From contig NZ_JHYD01000003.1 in assembly GCF_000621505.1 (NCBI RefSeq), forward strand, positions 124,001-188,000: DNA of 64,000 nucleotides, given 5' to 3'. The translations under genes and the position numbers were made by a program. The DNA is from Ruminiclostridium cellobioparum DSM 1351 = ATCC 15832. Its GTDB lineage: Bacteria; Bacillota; Clostridia; Acetivibrionales; DSM-1351. Shown here one piece after another: positions 44,557-53,568 of the stretch (positions within the stretch are counted from its first letter, which is position 1; the number at the start of each line of letters is the position of its first letter). A model generated the notes under the pieces. The model was not told the DNA's origin, made no database searches, and saw nothing but the letters and a program-made list of their open reading frames with translations.

Positions 44557-45846
44557 ATGAGAGAAAAGATACAGCCCCTGGCATACAGAATGGCGCCGAG
44601 GACTATTGAGGAATTTGTCGGACAGGGCCATATAATAGGCAGGGATAAAATGTTGTACAGGATGATCAAAGCGGATAGAATTACATCAATTATTCTATAT
44701 GGCCCGCCAGGCACCGGAAAAACCTCACTGGCCAGGATCATTGCAAATACCACCCAGTCCAGCTTTGAAAAGCTTAATGCAGTAACTTCGGGCGTTGGTG
44801 ATATAAAAAGAATTGCCGCCGACACCAAAAATTCAATGCTTAATCCAAATGGCAGAACGGTTTTGTTTATAGATGAGATCCACCGCTTCAATAAATCCCA
44901 GCAGGATGCACTTTTGCCTTATGTAGAGGACGGATCCATCGTACTGATAGGTGCAACTACCGAAAATCCTTTTTTTGAAGTAAACAAAGCGCTTATATCC
45001 AGATCAACGGTGTTTATGCTGAAGCCCCTTGAAAAAGAAGATATAAAAAAACTGCTTATAACCGCTATCAAGGATAATGAGAGGGGCCTGGGAAACTATA
45101 GTATAAATATCAGTGAGGAGGCGCTTGACTACCTGAGTGAGGTTTGTTCCGGTGATGCCCGTACGGCACTTAATTCCATAGAGCTGGCCGTACTTACCTC
45201 CGAACTTGGTGAGTACGGTGCTATAGATATAACTTTGAAAACAATTGAAGAGTGTGTTCAGAAAAAAGCAATCCGCTTTGATAAAAATGGTGAAGAGCAT
45301 TATGATAATATCAGTGCCTTTATTAAATCCATGCGGGGAAGCAGCCCTGATGCAGCTGTATTCTACCTTGCAAGAGCGCTGTATGCAGGTGAGGATGTAG
45401 AATTCCTGGCAAGAAGAATAATAATATGCGCCTCAGAGGATGTGGGCATGGCAAATCCGACGGCACTCCAGGTTGCGGTGGCCGCGGCACAGGCGGTAAA
45501 GATGATTGGGATGCCCGAGGCCAGGATAATACTCGCTCATGCGGCAGTTACAGTTGCCTGCAGCCCCAAGTCAAATTCCGCATATATGGCCTTAAATAAA
45601 GCAATGGCTGATGTTGAATCAAAAAACACAGGGAGTGTCCCCATGCATTTGCGGAATGCCGCAGCAAAGGGCATGGAACAGCTGGGCTACGGACAGGGCT
45701 ATAAATATGCACATGATTATAAAAATAATATCGTAAAGCAGGAATTTTTCCCTGAGGAAATGAAAGGGACACTTTATTACAACCCGACTGCAAACGGCTA
45801 CGAAGCCAAAATAAAAGATTGGTTGGAGAAATGGAGAGAGCAGTGA
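44557..45846 (+). CDS. rarA: Replication-associated recombination protein RarA (MgsA)
   Basis: 429 residues. AAA+ ATPase: Walker A LYGPPGTGKTSLARII, Walker B VLFIDEIHRFNKSQQDALLP, sensor 1 IGATTENPFF, and the MgsA C-terminal domain (about 245-425, with PDAAVFYLARALYAGEDVEFLARRIIICASEDVGMANP and VPMHLRNA). The tetrameric protein acts at stalled forks. AAGGAG precedes the ATG. Its stop overlaps the start of the next small gene (TGATG). Confidence 0.95.
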   Translation: MREKIQPLAYRMAPRTIEEFVGQGHIIGRDKMLYRMIKADRITSIILYGPPGTGKTSLARIIANTTQSSFEKLNAVTSGVGDIKRIAADTKNSMLNPNGRTVLFIDEIHRFNKSQQDALLPYVEDGSIVLIGATTENPFFEVNKALISRSTVFMLKPLEKEDIKKLLITAIKDNERGLGNYSINISEEALDYLSEVCSGDARTALNSIELAVLTSELGEYGAIDITLKTIEECVQKKAIRFDKNGEEHYDNISAFIKSMRGSSPDAAVFYLARALYAGEDVEFLARRIIICASEDVGMANPTALQVAVAAAQAVKMIGMPEARIILAHAAVTVACSPKSNSAYMALNKAMADVESKNTGSVPMHLRNAAAKGMEQLGYGQGYKYAHDYKNNIVKQEFFPEEMKGTLYYNPTANGYEAKIKDWLEKWREQ

Positions 45847-46112
45847 TGAAGAAAAGAGTACTGGCGTGGATACTCCTTGCAGGTTTTGTATTACTATTAT
45901 TAAACATAGTGGTATTTCAGATTTTTCTCATGCAAAGTATTGCAGTATATGCAGTAATTGCAGTATGGTTTATTTTCACCAACAAGCCCCTGCCAAGCAA
46001 TAAGATAATAAAAACAGGTGAAAATACCGCCGGAGATTTTCAGGGGGCTGATAATGAGAATCCCGATGAAGCAGAAAGTTCTCAGGAAAATGAGGATAAT
46101 TCTGAAGAATAA
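45846..46112 (+). CDS. Small membrane protein downstream of rarA
   Basis: 88 residues from ATG 45846, seven bases after GGAGAG and overlapping the rarA stop by one base, so translation is coupled. Two hydrophobic segments (about 7-24 and 28-45) are followed by a strongly acidic, disordered tail (Glu/Asp/Asn/Ser-rich, ending ENEDNSEE). Not recognised. Coupling suggests it is real; a functional link to RarA is not evident. Confidence 0.62.
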   Translation: MKKRVLAWILLAGFVLLLLNIVVFQIFLMQSIAVYAVIAVWFIFTNKPLPSNKIIKTGENTAGDFQGADNENPDEAESSQENEDNSEE

Positions 46113-46251
46113 AATCTCTGCAAAATAGAATAAATATTTTACCTCTGTAAATACTATCAGGGAATAACTTCAAGTAGAACAATTATTTTCTGGAAGTTAG
46201 TACTAAACATTGAAAATTGTTCCTTTAAATATTATTTTCGGAGGTGGAAAT

Positions 46252-46533
46252 ATGATAGTTGCAGTACAGTCAAATTTAACGGAGCTGTCAAAAGCCCTGT
46301 CCCAAAGAGGGTATAATGTGGTTGAGCTATATACTTACAGAAACCCTATAGATGCAGTTGTATATGAGGGGGGGCGTTTTGATTTTTCGGCAATAACTGA
46401 AGAAAATACAAACCCTGTTATGAGCACCAGCAGCAAATCCAGCTATGGTGTTTTTATTGTCTGCGCAAACGGAAAGAGCATAGATGAAATTGATTACATG
46501 CTGAAAAACAGGTGTTACAGCTCGTTTTTCTAG
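46252..46533 (+). CDS. UPF0180 (YkuS-like) family protein
   Basis: 93 residues from ATG 46252, seven bases after GGAGGT. The N-terminus IVAVQSNLTELSKALSQRGYNVVEL and the C-terminal FIVCANGKSIDEIDYMLKNR resemble the YkuS/UPF0180 layout (a Rossmann-like half barrel of unknown function). It carries a central insertion of about 20 residues. Likely monocistronic. Confidence 0.65.
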   Translation: MIVAVQSNLTELSKALSQRGYNVVELYTYRNPIDAVVYEGGRFDFSAITEENTNPVMSTSSKSSYGVFIVCANGKSIDEIDYMLKNRCYSSFF

Positions 46534-46668
46534 CGCATATAATTAATCTGAACAATAAAATAATTTAAGTAATTTCAAATAAATGTTACTATTTCTACTT
46601 GAATTCCTTTTTATGATATGGTAACATCAATAAAGTCTAGTAAATTAATTGGAATTAAGGTGATTAAC

Positions 46669-47118
46669 TTGAAGGTTTCCACAAAGGGAAGATATGGTTT
46701 GAGGGCCATAGTTGATCTTGCCGTCCATGATAGGGAAGGGCAGGTATCTTTAAAAAGTGTTGCAGAAAGACAGGGTCTTTCCGAGAATTATCTGGAACAG
46801 CTTTTTTCGTCCTTGAAAAAGTCCGGCCTTGTCAAAAGCATCAGAGGGGCTCAAGGAGGTTACCTGCTTGCCAAGCCTGCTGAAAAAATTTTGGTGGGAG
46901 ATGTTTTGAGATCCCTGGAGGGGACGCTTTGCCCGGTGGACTGCATAGATCTCGAAATGCCTGTCAGCTGCGATAAGGCTGATAGTTGTGTTACGGCTGC
47001 GGTTTGGGCCAAATTGAGGGATAAAATCAACGAGGTTGTTGATTCTATTACGGTAGCCGACCTTGTACAGCAGCACCAGGAAAAAACAAGAAATGATGAT
47101 TATATTTATTACATATAA
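46669..47118 (+). CDS. iscR: Rrf2-family regulator, IscR-like
   Basis: 149 residues from TTG 46669, eight bases after AAGGTG; the protein then starts LKVSTKGRYGLRAIVDLA, the canonical IscR N-terminus. The winged helix shows VSLKSVAERQGLSENYLEQLFSSLKKSGLVKSIRGAQGGYLLA. Three Cys (LCPVDCIDLEMPVSCDKADSC; positions about 92, 95/104 and 110) can bind a [2Fe-2S] cluster. It precedes iscS and iscU, the standard arrangement in which IscR senses Fe-S supply and represses the cluster. Confidence 0.93.
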   Translation: MKVSTKGRYGLRAIVDLAVHDREGQVSLKSVAERQGLSENYLEQLFSSLKKSGLVKSIRGAQGGYLLAKPAEKILVGDVLRSLEGTLCPVDCIDLEMPVSCDKADSCVTAAVWAKLRDKINEVVDSITVADLVQQHQEKTRNDDYIYYI

Positions 47119-47219
47119 TCCTGTTTTTATTGATTTTGTAAGGGTATATTATTAGGGAATACTTGAAGACTGATTCATATATTCTTTTTTAAGTTCAAAT
47201 TTATAAGGGAGTGTTCGAT

Positions 47220-48401
47220 ATGGGAAACAGAGTTATTTATTTAGATCATGCAGCAACCACATATGTAAAGCCTGAAGTTTTTGAGACTATGAAGCCTTAC
47301 TTCTGCGAGCAATTTGGTAATGCTTCTTCAATATATACTCTTGGCCGTGAAAGCAAGAAAGCAGTTGAAGAAGCCAGAGAAAAGGTTGCCAGGGCACTTG
47401 GAGCACAGGCCAGAGAGATTTACTTTACCGGCTCCGGAAGTGAAGCCGACAACTGGGCTATAAAAGGAATAGCAAGTGCCAACAAGAAAAAAGGCAATCA
47501 TATTATTACGTCTGCCATAGAGCACCCTGCAATAATGAATTCCTGCAAATACTTGGAGAGCGAAGGGTTTGAAGTAACCTATCTGCCTGTTGACAGCGAC
47601 GGAGTTGTATCACTGGAAGATTTAAAAAAGGCTGTAAAGGATACAACCATTCTTATCAGTATAATGTTTGCAAATAATGAAATAGGTACCATTCAGCCTA
47701 TAACAGAAATAGGCGCTTTTGCCCGTGAAAAGGGCATTTATTTTCACACTGATGCTGTACAGGCAATAGGAAATGTTGCCATAGATGTAGAGAAGATGAA
47801 TATCGACCTTTTATCTCTGTCAAGCCACAAGTTCTACGGACCTAAGGGTGTAGGCGCCCTGTATGTAAGAAAAGGTGTAAAGATTTCCTCCTTCATACAT
47901 GGCGGAGCACAGGAAAGAGGCAAGAGGGCAAGTACCGAAAACCTGCCGGGTATTATCGGGCTGGGTAAGGCGATAGAGCTTGCGGTTGAAAATATGGATG
48001 CCTACAACAAAAAGCTTATGGACTTAAGAGAACAAACAATAGAGGGTCTTATGGCGAGAATTCCCTATATCAGGTTGAATGGCCATAGAACCAACAGGCT
48101 GCCGGGCAATGTAAATATTTCATTCCAATATATAGAAGGCGAATCACTCCTGTTAATGCTCGATATGATCGGAGTTTGCGGTTCCAGCGGGTCGGCCTGT
48201 TCTTCAGGTTCCCTTGATCCTTCACATGTTTTGATGGCTATTGGTCTTCCCCATGAAATTGCTCACGGTTCACTGAGATTGACATTTGGTGAGGAAAATA
48301 CCCAGGAGGATGTTGATTTTTTACTTGAGGAAATTCCTAAAATAGTGAGCAAGTTGAGGGATATGTCGCCATTATACGAAGCAATCAAGAATAAAAAGTA
48401 A
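47220..48401 (+). CDS. iscS: Cysteine desulfurase (IscS/NifS type)
   Basis: 393 residues from ATG 47220, eight bases after GGGAG. PLP enzyme: N-terminal [11 protein letters not shown]-binding HTDAVQA, Schiff-base Lys in [12 protein letters not shown] (about residue 203), and the mobile catalytic Cys in [18 protein letters not shown] (about 324). It takes sulfur from cysteine as a persulfide for Fe-S clusters and for tRNA thiolation, matching both iscU and mnmA downstream. Confidence 0.96.
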   Translation: MGNRVIYLDHAATTYVKPEVFETMKPYFCEQFGNASSIYTLGRESKKAVEEAREKVARALGAQAREIYFTGSGSEADNWAIKGIASANKKKGNHIITSAIEHPAIMNSCKYLESEGFEVTYLPVDSDGVVSLEDLKKAVKDTTILISIMFANNEIGTIQPITEIGAFAREKGIYFHTDAVQAIGNVAIDVEKMNIDLLSLSSHKFYGPKGVGALYVRKGVKISSFIHGGAQERGKRASTENLPGIIGLGKAIELAVENMDAYNKKLMDLREQTIEGLMARIPYIRLNGHRTNRLPGNVNISFQYIEGESLLLMLDMIGVCGSSGSACSSGSLDPSHVLMAIGLPHEIAHGSLRLTFGEENTQEDVDFLLEEIPKIVSKLRDMSPLYEAIKNKK

Positions 48402-48475
48402 TATATGTTACACTGTTATCAATTTATAGGCATTTAATCAAAGTTAATCATATGTGAGAAAAGAGGTTATGTTAA

Positions 48476-48934
48476 ATGTATAGTGAAAAAGTCATGGACC
48501 ATTTTTCAAATCCAAGGAATGTTGGAGAAATTGAAGATGCAAATGGTGTTGGTCAGGTTGGAAATGCAAAATGCGGAGATATCATGAAAATGTATCTTAA
48601 AATAGAGGATAATATCATAGTTGACGCAAAGTTCAAAACTTTTGGCTGCGGGGCTGCAGTAGCAACCAGCAGTATGGCCACCGAGCTTGTAAAGGGCAAA
48701 ACTGTTGAGGAAGCTATGAAAATAACAAATAAAGCTGTTGCTGAAGCACTTGATGGATTGCCGCCTGCAAAAATGCACTGTTCAAATCTTGCAGAGGAAG
48801 CTATTGCCGCCGCATTGGAGGATTACAGGAGAAAGAACGGCCAGGCACCCGATGAAAGCGTGGACTGTGACGGCTGCTGCAATAGCTGTTATCACAGCCA
48901 TGGACGTGAAGAAGATTTTGATGATGAAGACTAA
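48476..48934 (+). CDS. iscU: Fe-S cluster scaffold IscU/NifU-like with Cys-rich tail
   Basis: 152 residues. The scaffold domain has the three ligand Cys in NAKCGDIM, FGCGAAVA and MHCSNLAEEA. After the normal end (about 125) is an extra tail, CDGCCNSCYHSHGREEDFDDED, with four Cys, several His and acidic residues, which may bind metal or a partner. NifU-like proteins of Clostridia vary here. A ribosome binding site AAGAGG lies ten bases upstream. It is 75 bases after iscS. Confidence 0.94.
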   Translation: MYSEKVMDHFSNPRNVGEIEDANGVGQVGNAKCGDIMKMYLKIEDNIIVDAKFKTFGCGAAVATSSMATELVKGKTVEEAMKITNKAVAEALDGLPPAKMHCSNLAEEAIAAALEDYRRKNGQAPDESVDCDGCCNSCYHSHGREEDFDDED

Positions 48935-49035
48935 TGAGCTGTAACATCTAAAAAGTCATATTGTCCGTTGGAAATTAACCGCCGGCTATGTATGAATTAG
49001 ATGATATGGACTAGTATATAACTCTGAATTAATTA

Positions 49036-49088
49036 AAAAATGGTTAAATAATAAATGATATTCCGGTTATTATTTAACCATTTTTTAA
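49036..49088 (+). terminator. Terminator between iscU and mnmA
   Basis: AAATGGTTAAATAATAA pairs perfectly with TTATTATTTAACCATTT around a short loop, then TTTT. It may make mnmA a partly separate unit. Confidence 0.8.
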
Positions 49089-49107
49089 CGTACGGTTTAA
49101 CGTACGG
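49084..49107. repeat. Tandem 12-bp repeat
   Basis: TTTAACGTACGG occurs twice without a gap, each copy with the palindrome CGTACG. It lies after the iscU terminator and 31 bases before mnmA, where a regulator site or short duplication is equally possible. Confidence 0.55.
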
Positions 49108-49137
49108 TGAATTTTTTTAGTATGGGAGATTGAGGTA

Positions 49138-50217
49138 ATGAGCTCAAGAAAGGTTATGCTTGGAATGAGCGGCGGCGTTGACAGTTCTGTTGCAGCCGCC
49201 ATTTTGTTGCAGCAGGGCTATGAGGTAATAGGCGTAACGCTTCAGATATGGCAGGATATGGATGAAGAAGCGAAAAAATCAGAGGGCGGCTGCTGTTCAC
49301 TGTCTGCCGTTGATGATGCGCGGAGAGTTGCAAACAAGCTTGGAATACCCTATTATGTTTTAAACTTCAAGGATATATTCAACAAAACCGTTATTGAATA
49401 TTTCAAGGAAGAGTATTTTAAAGGACGTACCCCCAACCCTTGTATTGCCTGCAACAGGCATGTCAAATGGCAGGCCATGCTTGACAAGGCTGTTGCAATG
49501 GGAATTGACTATATCGCCACAGGCCATTATGCAAAGGTAATGCTTGACCCTGCGTCGGGAAGGTACATTCTTAAGAAATCTGTGACTGATAAAAAGGATC
49601 AGACTTATGCACTGTATAATCTGACGCAGGAGCAGCTGGGAAGGACCCTGATGCCGGTAGGAGACTATTCAAAGGAACAGATTAGGGAGATAGCAAAGGA
49701 AATAGGGCTTTCTGTGGCGACAAAGCCCGACAGCCAGGAAATCTGCTTTATAAACGATAATGATTATGGAAGATTCCTGAGTGAAAACAGTGATAAAAAA
49801 ATTGTTCCCGGGAAGTTTGTTGATACAAAAGGAAATGTACTGGGCACACATAAGGGAATAGTGCATTACACGGTAGGTCAGAGAAAGGGGCTTGGCATAG
49901 CCTTTGGAAAACCTATGTTTGTTGTGGCACTGGATGCGGAAAACAACAGGGTTGTTCTCGGTGACGACAATGAAGTGTTTTCAGATACGCTTACAGCTTC
50001 GGACTTAAATTTTATTTCAATAGAGAAACCTGTTGACGGTATGAGAGTCAATGCTAAAATACGGTACTCAGCGAAGGAGGCGCCTGCTACAATCCGTGTT
50101 ATTGGCGGTCAGAAAATCCGTGTGGTTTTTGATACTCCCCAAAGAGCCATTACGCCCGGACAGTCGGTAGTTTTCTATAATGATGATGTAGTAGTCGGCG
50201 GAGGAACGATAGATTAA
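49138..50217 (+). CDS. mnmA: tRNA-specific 2-thiouridylase MnmA
   Basis: 359 residues. PP-loop ATP site [20 protein letters not shown], the first catalytic Cys in [14 protein letters not shown] (about 100), the second in [10 protein letters not shown] (about 200), and conserved [15 protein letters not shown]. It puts sulfur at U34 of tRNA-Lys, -Glu and -Gln, drawing it from a cysteine desulfurase such as IscS upstream. GAGGTAATG gives a clear start. Confidence 0.96.
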   Translation: MSSRKVMLGMSGGVDSSVAAAILLQQGYEVIGVTLQIWQDMDEEAKKSEGGCCSLSAVDDARRVANKLGIPYYVLNFKDIFNKTVIEYFKEEYFKGRTPNPCIACNRHVKWQAMLDKAVAMGIDYIATGHYAKVMLDPASGRYILKKSVTDKKDQTYALYNLTQEQLGRTLMPVGDYSKEQIREIAKEIGLSVATKPDSQEICFINDNDYGRFLSENSDKKIVPGKFVDTKGNVLGTHKGIVHYTVGQRKGLGIAFGKPMFVVALDAENNRVVLGDDNEVFSDTLTASDLNFISIEKPVDGMRVNAKIRYSAKEAPATIRVIGGQKIRVVFDTPQRAITPGQSVVFYNDDVVVGGGTID

Positions 50218-50328
50218 AAACAAAAAAAGACACATATAAAATAATAATTTGCAGACATTAATAATTGATTTTATTTCATTGGAGTCAGCAGATTGATTTT
50301 CGGCTGGTTCCAAAGAGGAGGGATTCTT

Positions 50329-50523
50329 TTGCGCGAAGGACTTTTTCCTGCCGTTTTGGGAACAGCAGTTACGGCAACTGGATTGGCAATGCGAGGCTAT
50401 GACATGAAAATGAAAAAACATAGAATGACCAAGCGTGATTCAACGGTTGCAATCGGCGCTGGCATAATTGGTTTTGGATTGGCCCACGTAGTATTAGGTT
50501 CCATTGACCTTATTCAGAAATAA
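50329..50523 (+). CDS. Small two-helix membrane protein
   Basis: 64 residues from TTG 50329, six bases after GAGGAGGG; a longer frame from TTG 50293 is possible but poorer. Two hydrophobic stretches (about 4-18 and 40-60) flank a basic loop KMKKHRMTKRD. Not recognised in function; similar small proteins follow mnmA in Clostridia. A compact terminator follows. Confidence 0.68.
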   Translation: MREGLFPAVLGTAVTATGLAMRGYDMKMKKHRMTKRDSTVAIGAGIIGFGLAHVVLGSIDLIQK

Positions 50524-50528
50524 ATCAG

Positions 50529-50550
50529 AGGGGTGCGAAAGCACCCCTTT
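50529..50550 (+). terminator. Terminator
   Basis: AGGGGTGC and GCACCCCT form a perfect stem around GAAA, followed by TT. Confidence 0.75.
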
Positions 50551-50840
50551 CCATATTATCTGCCTGTTCCTGAGTTACCTATGCCTTTTCTATGGTCTTC
50601 ACATTCGTACACTTTTGCACATCTTCGTATATTTCCACTCCTCAATTGTAAAATGAATTTCCATATTTTACTCTTTAATTTTATTTTTATTGCCTTAACA
50701 GGGAATATGGCTTTTTCCCTTACAAATTATAGGTTGACCTTAAATTCATTTCTGGTTTTTATACACTTTTTTATGTCTAAGCAACGTCATTATAGCCAAT
50801 TTTCTGAAAAAATAGTACTTAGGAGCTAGATTCTTCTTTA

Positions 50841-50925
50841 CAAAACGGGATTTTGATTACAAAATCAGAAACTCGTTTTCAAATTGGGATTCTCGCGTTG
50901 CAAATGGGAATCTCGTACTACAATT
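50841..50925. repeat. Four to five degenerate 20-bp tandem repeats
   Basis: Units starting CAAA at 50841, 50860, 50880, 50901 and 50921 follow the pattern CAAAnnGGGATTCTCGnnTT, with one poorer unit (50860). The spacing of 19-21 bases equals two helical turns. They lie about 50 bases before the DUF2975 promoter. The rest of 50551-50975 holds no convincing gene. Confidence 0.6.
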
Positions 50926-50975
50926 CATATTTTCATATCATTTTTCAATATTTAATGATAAACGTTAAAAATATA

Positions 50976-51005
50976 TTGACTTTCATTATAGCCAGGTATT
51001 ACAAT
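50976..51005 (+). promoter_or_regulatory. Promoter of the DUF2975 gene
   Basis: TTGACT (50976-50981), 18 bases, TACAAT (51000-51005). Confidence 0.5.
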
Positions 51006-51043
51006 TTAATTAGAAATAATATCCAATTGTGGAGGAAAATTAA

Positions 51044-51541
51044 ATGAGTGAAGAATTTAAAGATGCATTGATTGAATGTGAAAAGGAGCCGGAGGTAAAA
51101 TTCAGCATACCTTTTAAATTGATTTTGGCCATATCGATATGTGTGACGGGATTAGTAACTTTAATTGGAATTTTATTTTTTATATCCGGTAGTATTGACA
51201 AAATGTGGTCAACAAATCAAATAAATATATTTTTATATGATTCTTTATTTTTTATAAGTACATTTTGTTGTTTTATATCGTTGATCGGTATAGCCGTTAT
51301 TAAAAAACCGTTTTCAAAAATTTTAGTTTGGTGTACCATGATAATCGGTGTGCTTATTCTCTTATCAGCGTTTATGTTCCCTCGTTTCAAAGGATATAAC
51401 TGTAACTTTACACTTTATAGCAAAGGAAGTTTTATTTTAGCTGATGGAAAGCTTTTTATGATCGGAATCCTTGGCATTTTATTTTCAATGGTAATAAAAT
51501 ACGGCTTCATATATCAGAAACGTTGGGATACTACCATTTAA
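51044..51541 (+). CDS. DUF2975-like membrane protein
   Basis: 165 residues. Four hydrophobic segments at about 22-45, 60-82, 90-110 and 133-152; short charged N-terminus (MSEEFKDALIECEKEPEVK). This, together with a Cro/YozG-type HTH gene downstream, matches the common DUF2975-HTH pair, although my family match is by layout rather than residues. GTGGAGG precedes the ATG by eight bases. The MITE-like element lies between this gene and the HTH gene. Confidence 0.7.
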   Translation: MSEEFKDALIECEKEPEVKFSIPFKLILAISICVTGLVTLIGILFFISGSIDKMWSTNQINIFLYDSLFFISTFCCFISLIGIAVIKKPFSKILVWCTMIIGVLILLSAFMFPRFKGYNCNFTLYSKGSFILADGKLFMIGILGILFSMVIKYGFIYQKRWDTTI

Positions 51542-51550
51542 TAAAATTAA

Positions 51551-51895
51551 CCTGTTGTGCTATTAAAATTTTGTTTTGCTTCATAGATAGCTCTATTTGG
51601 AATCAACTGGTACGAGAGGACAACTTCATAAAATAAGATGCACGGTTAAAAACAATTACGATAAATTGTCGACGAAGTTAAAGCGGTTTTGCCGGCAAAG
51701 CAGCAGGATGCTGCTTTGAGCTTCAAATCGAGACAGGATGTCGAGTTTGAGCGACCACAAAACTGCTTTAACTGAGGCTATACAATTTGCGTAATCGTTT
51801 TGGGTGCATTCTTATTTTATGAAGTTAGTACGAAAGTTACCAGTTGAAATAAAAAAATAATGTAAAGCAAAATTTAAATTAATCAGCATAACGCA
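51551..51895. mobile_element. MITE-like inverted-repeat element (about 345 bp)
   Basis: Terminal repeats: CCTGTTGTGCTATTAAAATT on the left, and AATTAATCAGCATAACGC on the right (its complement), each continuing to TTTTGCTT. Inside, a second long inverted repeat joins TCAACTGG (51603) with CCAGTTGA (51840) over about 90 bases per arm, including ACTTCATAAAATAAG with CTTATTTTATGAAGT. The tip carries two hairpins with CAGGATG. It has no ORF, so any mobility needs a transposase elsewhere. It shares ends with the 60-bp copy at 4259-4318. It separates DUF2975 and HTH genes. Confidence 0.75.
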
Positions 51896-51940
51896 AAAAA
51901 ATAGCAACACTATAATATTGAAAGCATACAGGGAGATATT

Positions 51941-52165
51941 ATGGCTATTATATTAAGACTGGACAGGGTTATGGCAGACAGAAAAATAACATTGAATGAG
52001 CTTGCTCAGAAAGTCGGAATTTCATATGTCAATTTGTCAAATTTAAAAACAGGAAAAGTAAGGGCTATTCGTTTTTCTTCACTGGATGCCATATGTGATG
52101 TTCTGGATTGCCAGCCCGGAGATATTATTGAGTATAGAAGAGAGGCCGGAAAAAATGATTTGTGA
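51941..52165 (+). CDS. Cro/XRE-type HTH regulator (YozG-like)
   Basis: 74 residues, a single helix-turn-helix domain: LNELAQKVGISYVNLSNLKTGKVRAIRFSSLDAICDVLDCQPGDII. This COG3655-like short repressor normally accompanies DUF2975 genes. GGGAGAT lies close before its ATG. The MITE between the two members of the pair may alter co-expression. It probably controls this locus. Confidence 0.9.
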   Translation: MAIILRLDRVMADRKITLNELAQKVGISYVNLSNLKTGKVRAIRFSSLDAICDVLDCQPGDIIEYRREAGKNDL

Positions 52166-52247
52166 TTTCATGGGTGGAGATATGGACGGTAGACATTGCT
52201 TTTTATCATAAAGTATATTGCACTTATAGAAGATATGGGGGATAACA

Positions 52248-53018
52248 ATGTATCATTTGAAAAAACATGAAATGGATAAAATAGCTCCGTTCTTTGAGGG
52301 CTGGAAGGAAACCTTAATATGGTCATGTCTGCATGGCATAATGGGAAATGCCTGGGTGGATAAAGCAGAACAGCCGGAAGCTGCTCAGATCATAACCGGG
52401 GATTTTTGCTTTTTTGCAGGTATTCCGGATATTGAACTGGTAAAAAATATACCTGATGATTTTTCGGCACAAAATATTTTAATGGTTCCACGGGACGATG
52501 AGTGGGCCGGTCTGATTGAAACAGCATATAAAAACAGATTTGATAAATTCATGAGATATGCTATAAAAAAGGAACCCGGGGTATTTGACAGGCAAAAGTT
52601 AAATGCTTATATTGAAAAACTTTCACCAGAATATACAATAAAAATGATTGATGAGGAAATTTTTCAAAAGGCAGGGTCAGAAGGCTGGTCAAAAGACTTG
52701 TGTTCCCAATTTCCGGGCTACAGGGAATTTGAAAGATATGGTCTGGGAGCGGTAATCCTTCACGGCGGAGAGCTGGTGTCGGGTGCAGCTTCGTATACGG
52801 TATATAACGGGGGTATAGAAATTGAAATAGATACAAAGCCGGAATACCGCAGAAAAGGCCTGGCTCTTGCCTGCGCGTCAAAATTGATACTGGAGTGTCT
52901 GGACAGAAATCTTTATCCCAGCTGGGATGCCGCAAACAGGGAATCCGTGGCTTTGTCCGAAAAATTAGGATATCATTTCGACAGGGAGTATGTCACTTAC
53001 TCGGTACCGGTGAAATAA
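52248..53018 (+). CDS. GNAT acetyltransferase (PF12746-like)
   Basis: 256 residues. N-terminal about 115 residues are helper sequence including CLHGIMGNAWVD; the C-terminal half is a GNAT domain with EIEIDTKPEYRRKGLALACASKLILECLDRNLYPSWDAANRESVALSEKLGY (motif A R-R-K-G and the closing NR.S..L..KLG.). Substrate unknown. GGGGGA precedes the ATG. It is followed 58 bases later by a second GNAT gene. Confidence 0.87.
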   Translation: MYHLKKHEMDKIAPFFEGWKETLIWSCLHGIMGNAWVDKAEQPEAAQIITGDFCFFAGIPDIELVKNIPDDFSAQNILMVPRDDEWAGLIETAYKNRFDKFMRYAIKKEPGVFDRQKLNAYIEKLSPEYTIKMIDEEIFQKAGSEGWSKDLCSQFPGYREFERYGLGAVILHGGELVSGAASYTVYNGGIEIEIDTKPEYRRKGLALACASKLILECLDRNLYPSWDAANRESVALSEKLGYHFDREYVTYSVPVK

Positions 53019-53076
53019 AATCGTACAATATGAAAAAGTCTGGAAATACAGTTAAGAGGCAGGAGAATACTAAAAT

Positions 53077-53547
53077 ATGGATGTAAGTATAATAAAAGCT
53101 GAAAACAAGCATTTGAATGACTGTATAATTGCTTTGCAGAAATCGGAACTGGGAAAAATATATTTCTCAGCTGAGAATAAAGCATTGAATGCCATAAGCG
53201 AGGGTATATGGAAGGGGGAAATAAGTGTTGCCGTTAACAGGGATAACATTGTTTTAGGTTTCATGTGGATTATTGAAAACGGAGCTTTTCACAGTTTTCC
53301 CTACCTGCATATTGTCGCGGTAAAAGAAGAGTTCCGGGGCCTTGGGATAGGAAAGGAGTTTTTAAATTACATGGAAAGGGTATGTAATTCCTCCAGGCTG
53401 TTTCTTGTTGTTGCGGATTTTAATCCCGGTGCAAAAAGGTTTTATATAAAAAATGGATTTAAGGAAGTGGGACGTATTCCTGATCTATATAAAAATGGGG
53501 TTGTAGAATCCTTGATGATGAAGGAACTTCAGGGAAAAAAGCTTTAG
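53077..53547 (+). CDS. GNAT-family N-acetyltransferase
   Basis: 156 residues with motif A HIVAVKEEFRGLGIGKEFLNYME (R-G-L-G-I-G) and the closing AKRFYIKNGFKEVG. It shares a likely transcript with the preceding acetyltransferase. GGAG lies about eleven bases before the ATG. Substrate unknown. Confidence 0.88.
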   Translation: MDVSIIKAENKHLNDCIIALQKSELGKIYFSAENKALNAISEGIWKGEISVAVNRDNIVLGFMWIIENGAFHSFPYLHIVAVKEEFRGLGIGKEFLNYMERVCNSSRLFLVVADFNPGAKRFYIKNGFKEVGRIPDLYKNGVVESLMMKELQGKKL

Positions 53548-53568
53548 AAAGTAAAAAAGCCCTTTTCA

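Noticed and set aside
50533-50829. Plus-strand ORF (98 residues) after the small membrane protein
   Set aside because: It starts inside a terminator hairpin, has no ribosome binding site and has aromatic-rich, chance-like composition.
50841-50925. CRISPR array
   Set aside because: Repeats are only about 20 bases, contiguous and degenerate, with no spacers or cas genes.
51551-51895. Intrinsic terminator or CRISPR-like array
   Set aside because: The repeats are inverted, not regularly spaced direct repeats with spacers, and the structure is far larger than a terminator.
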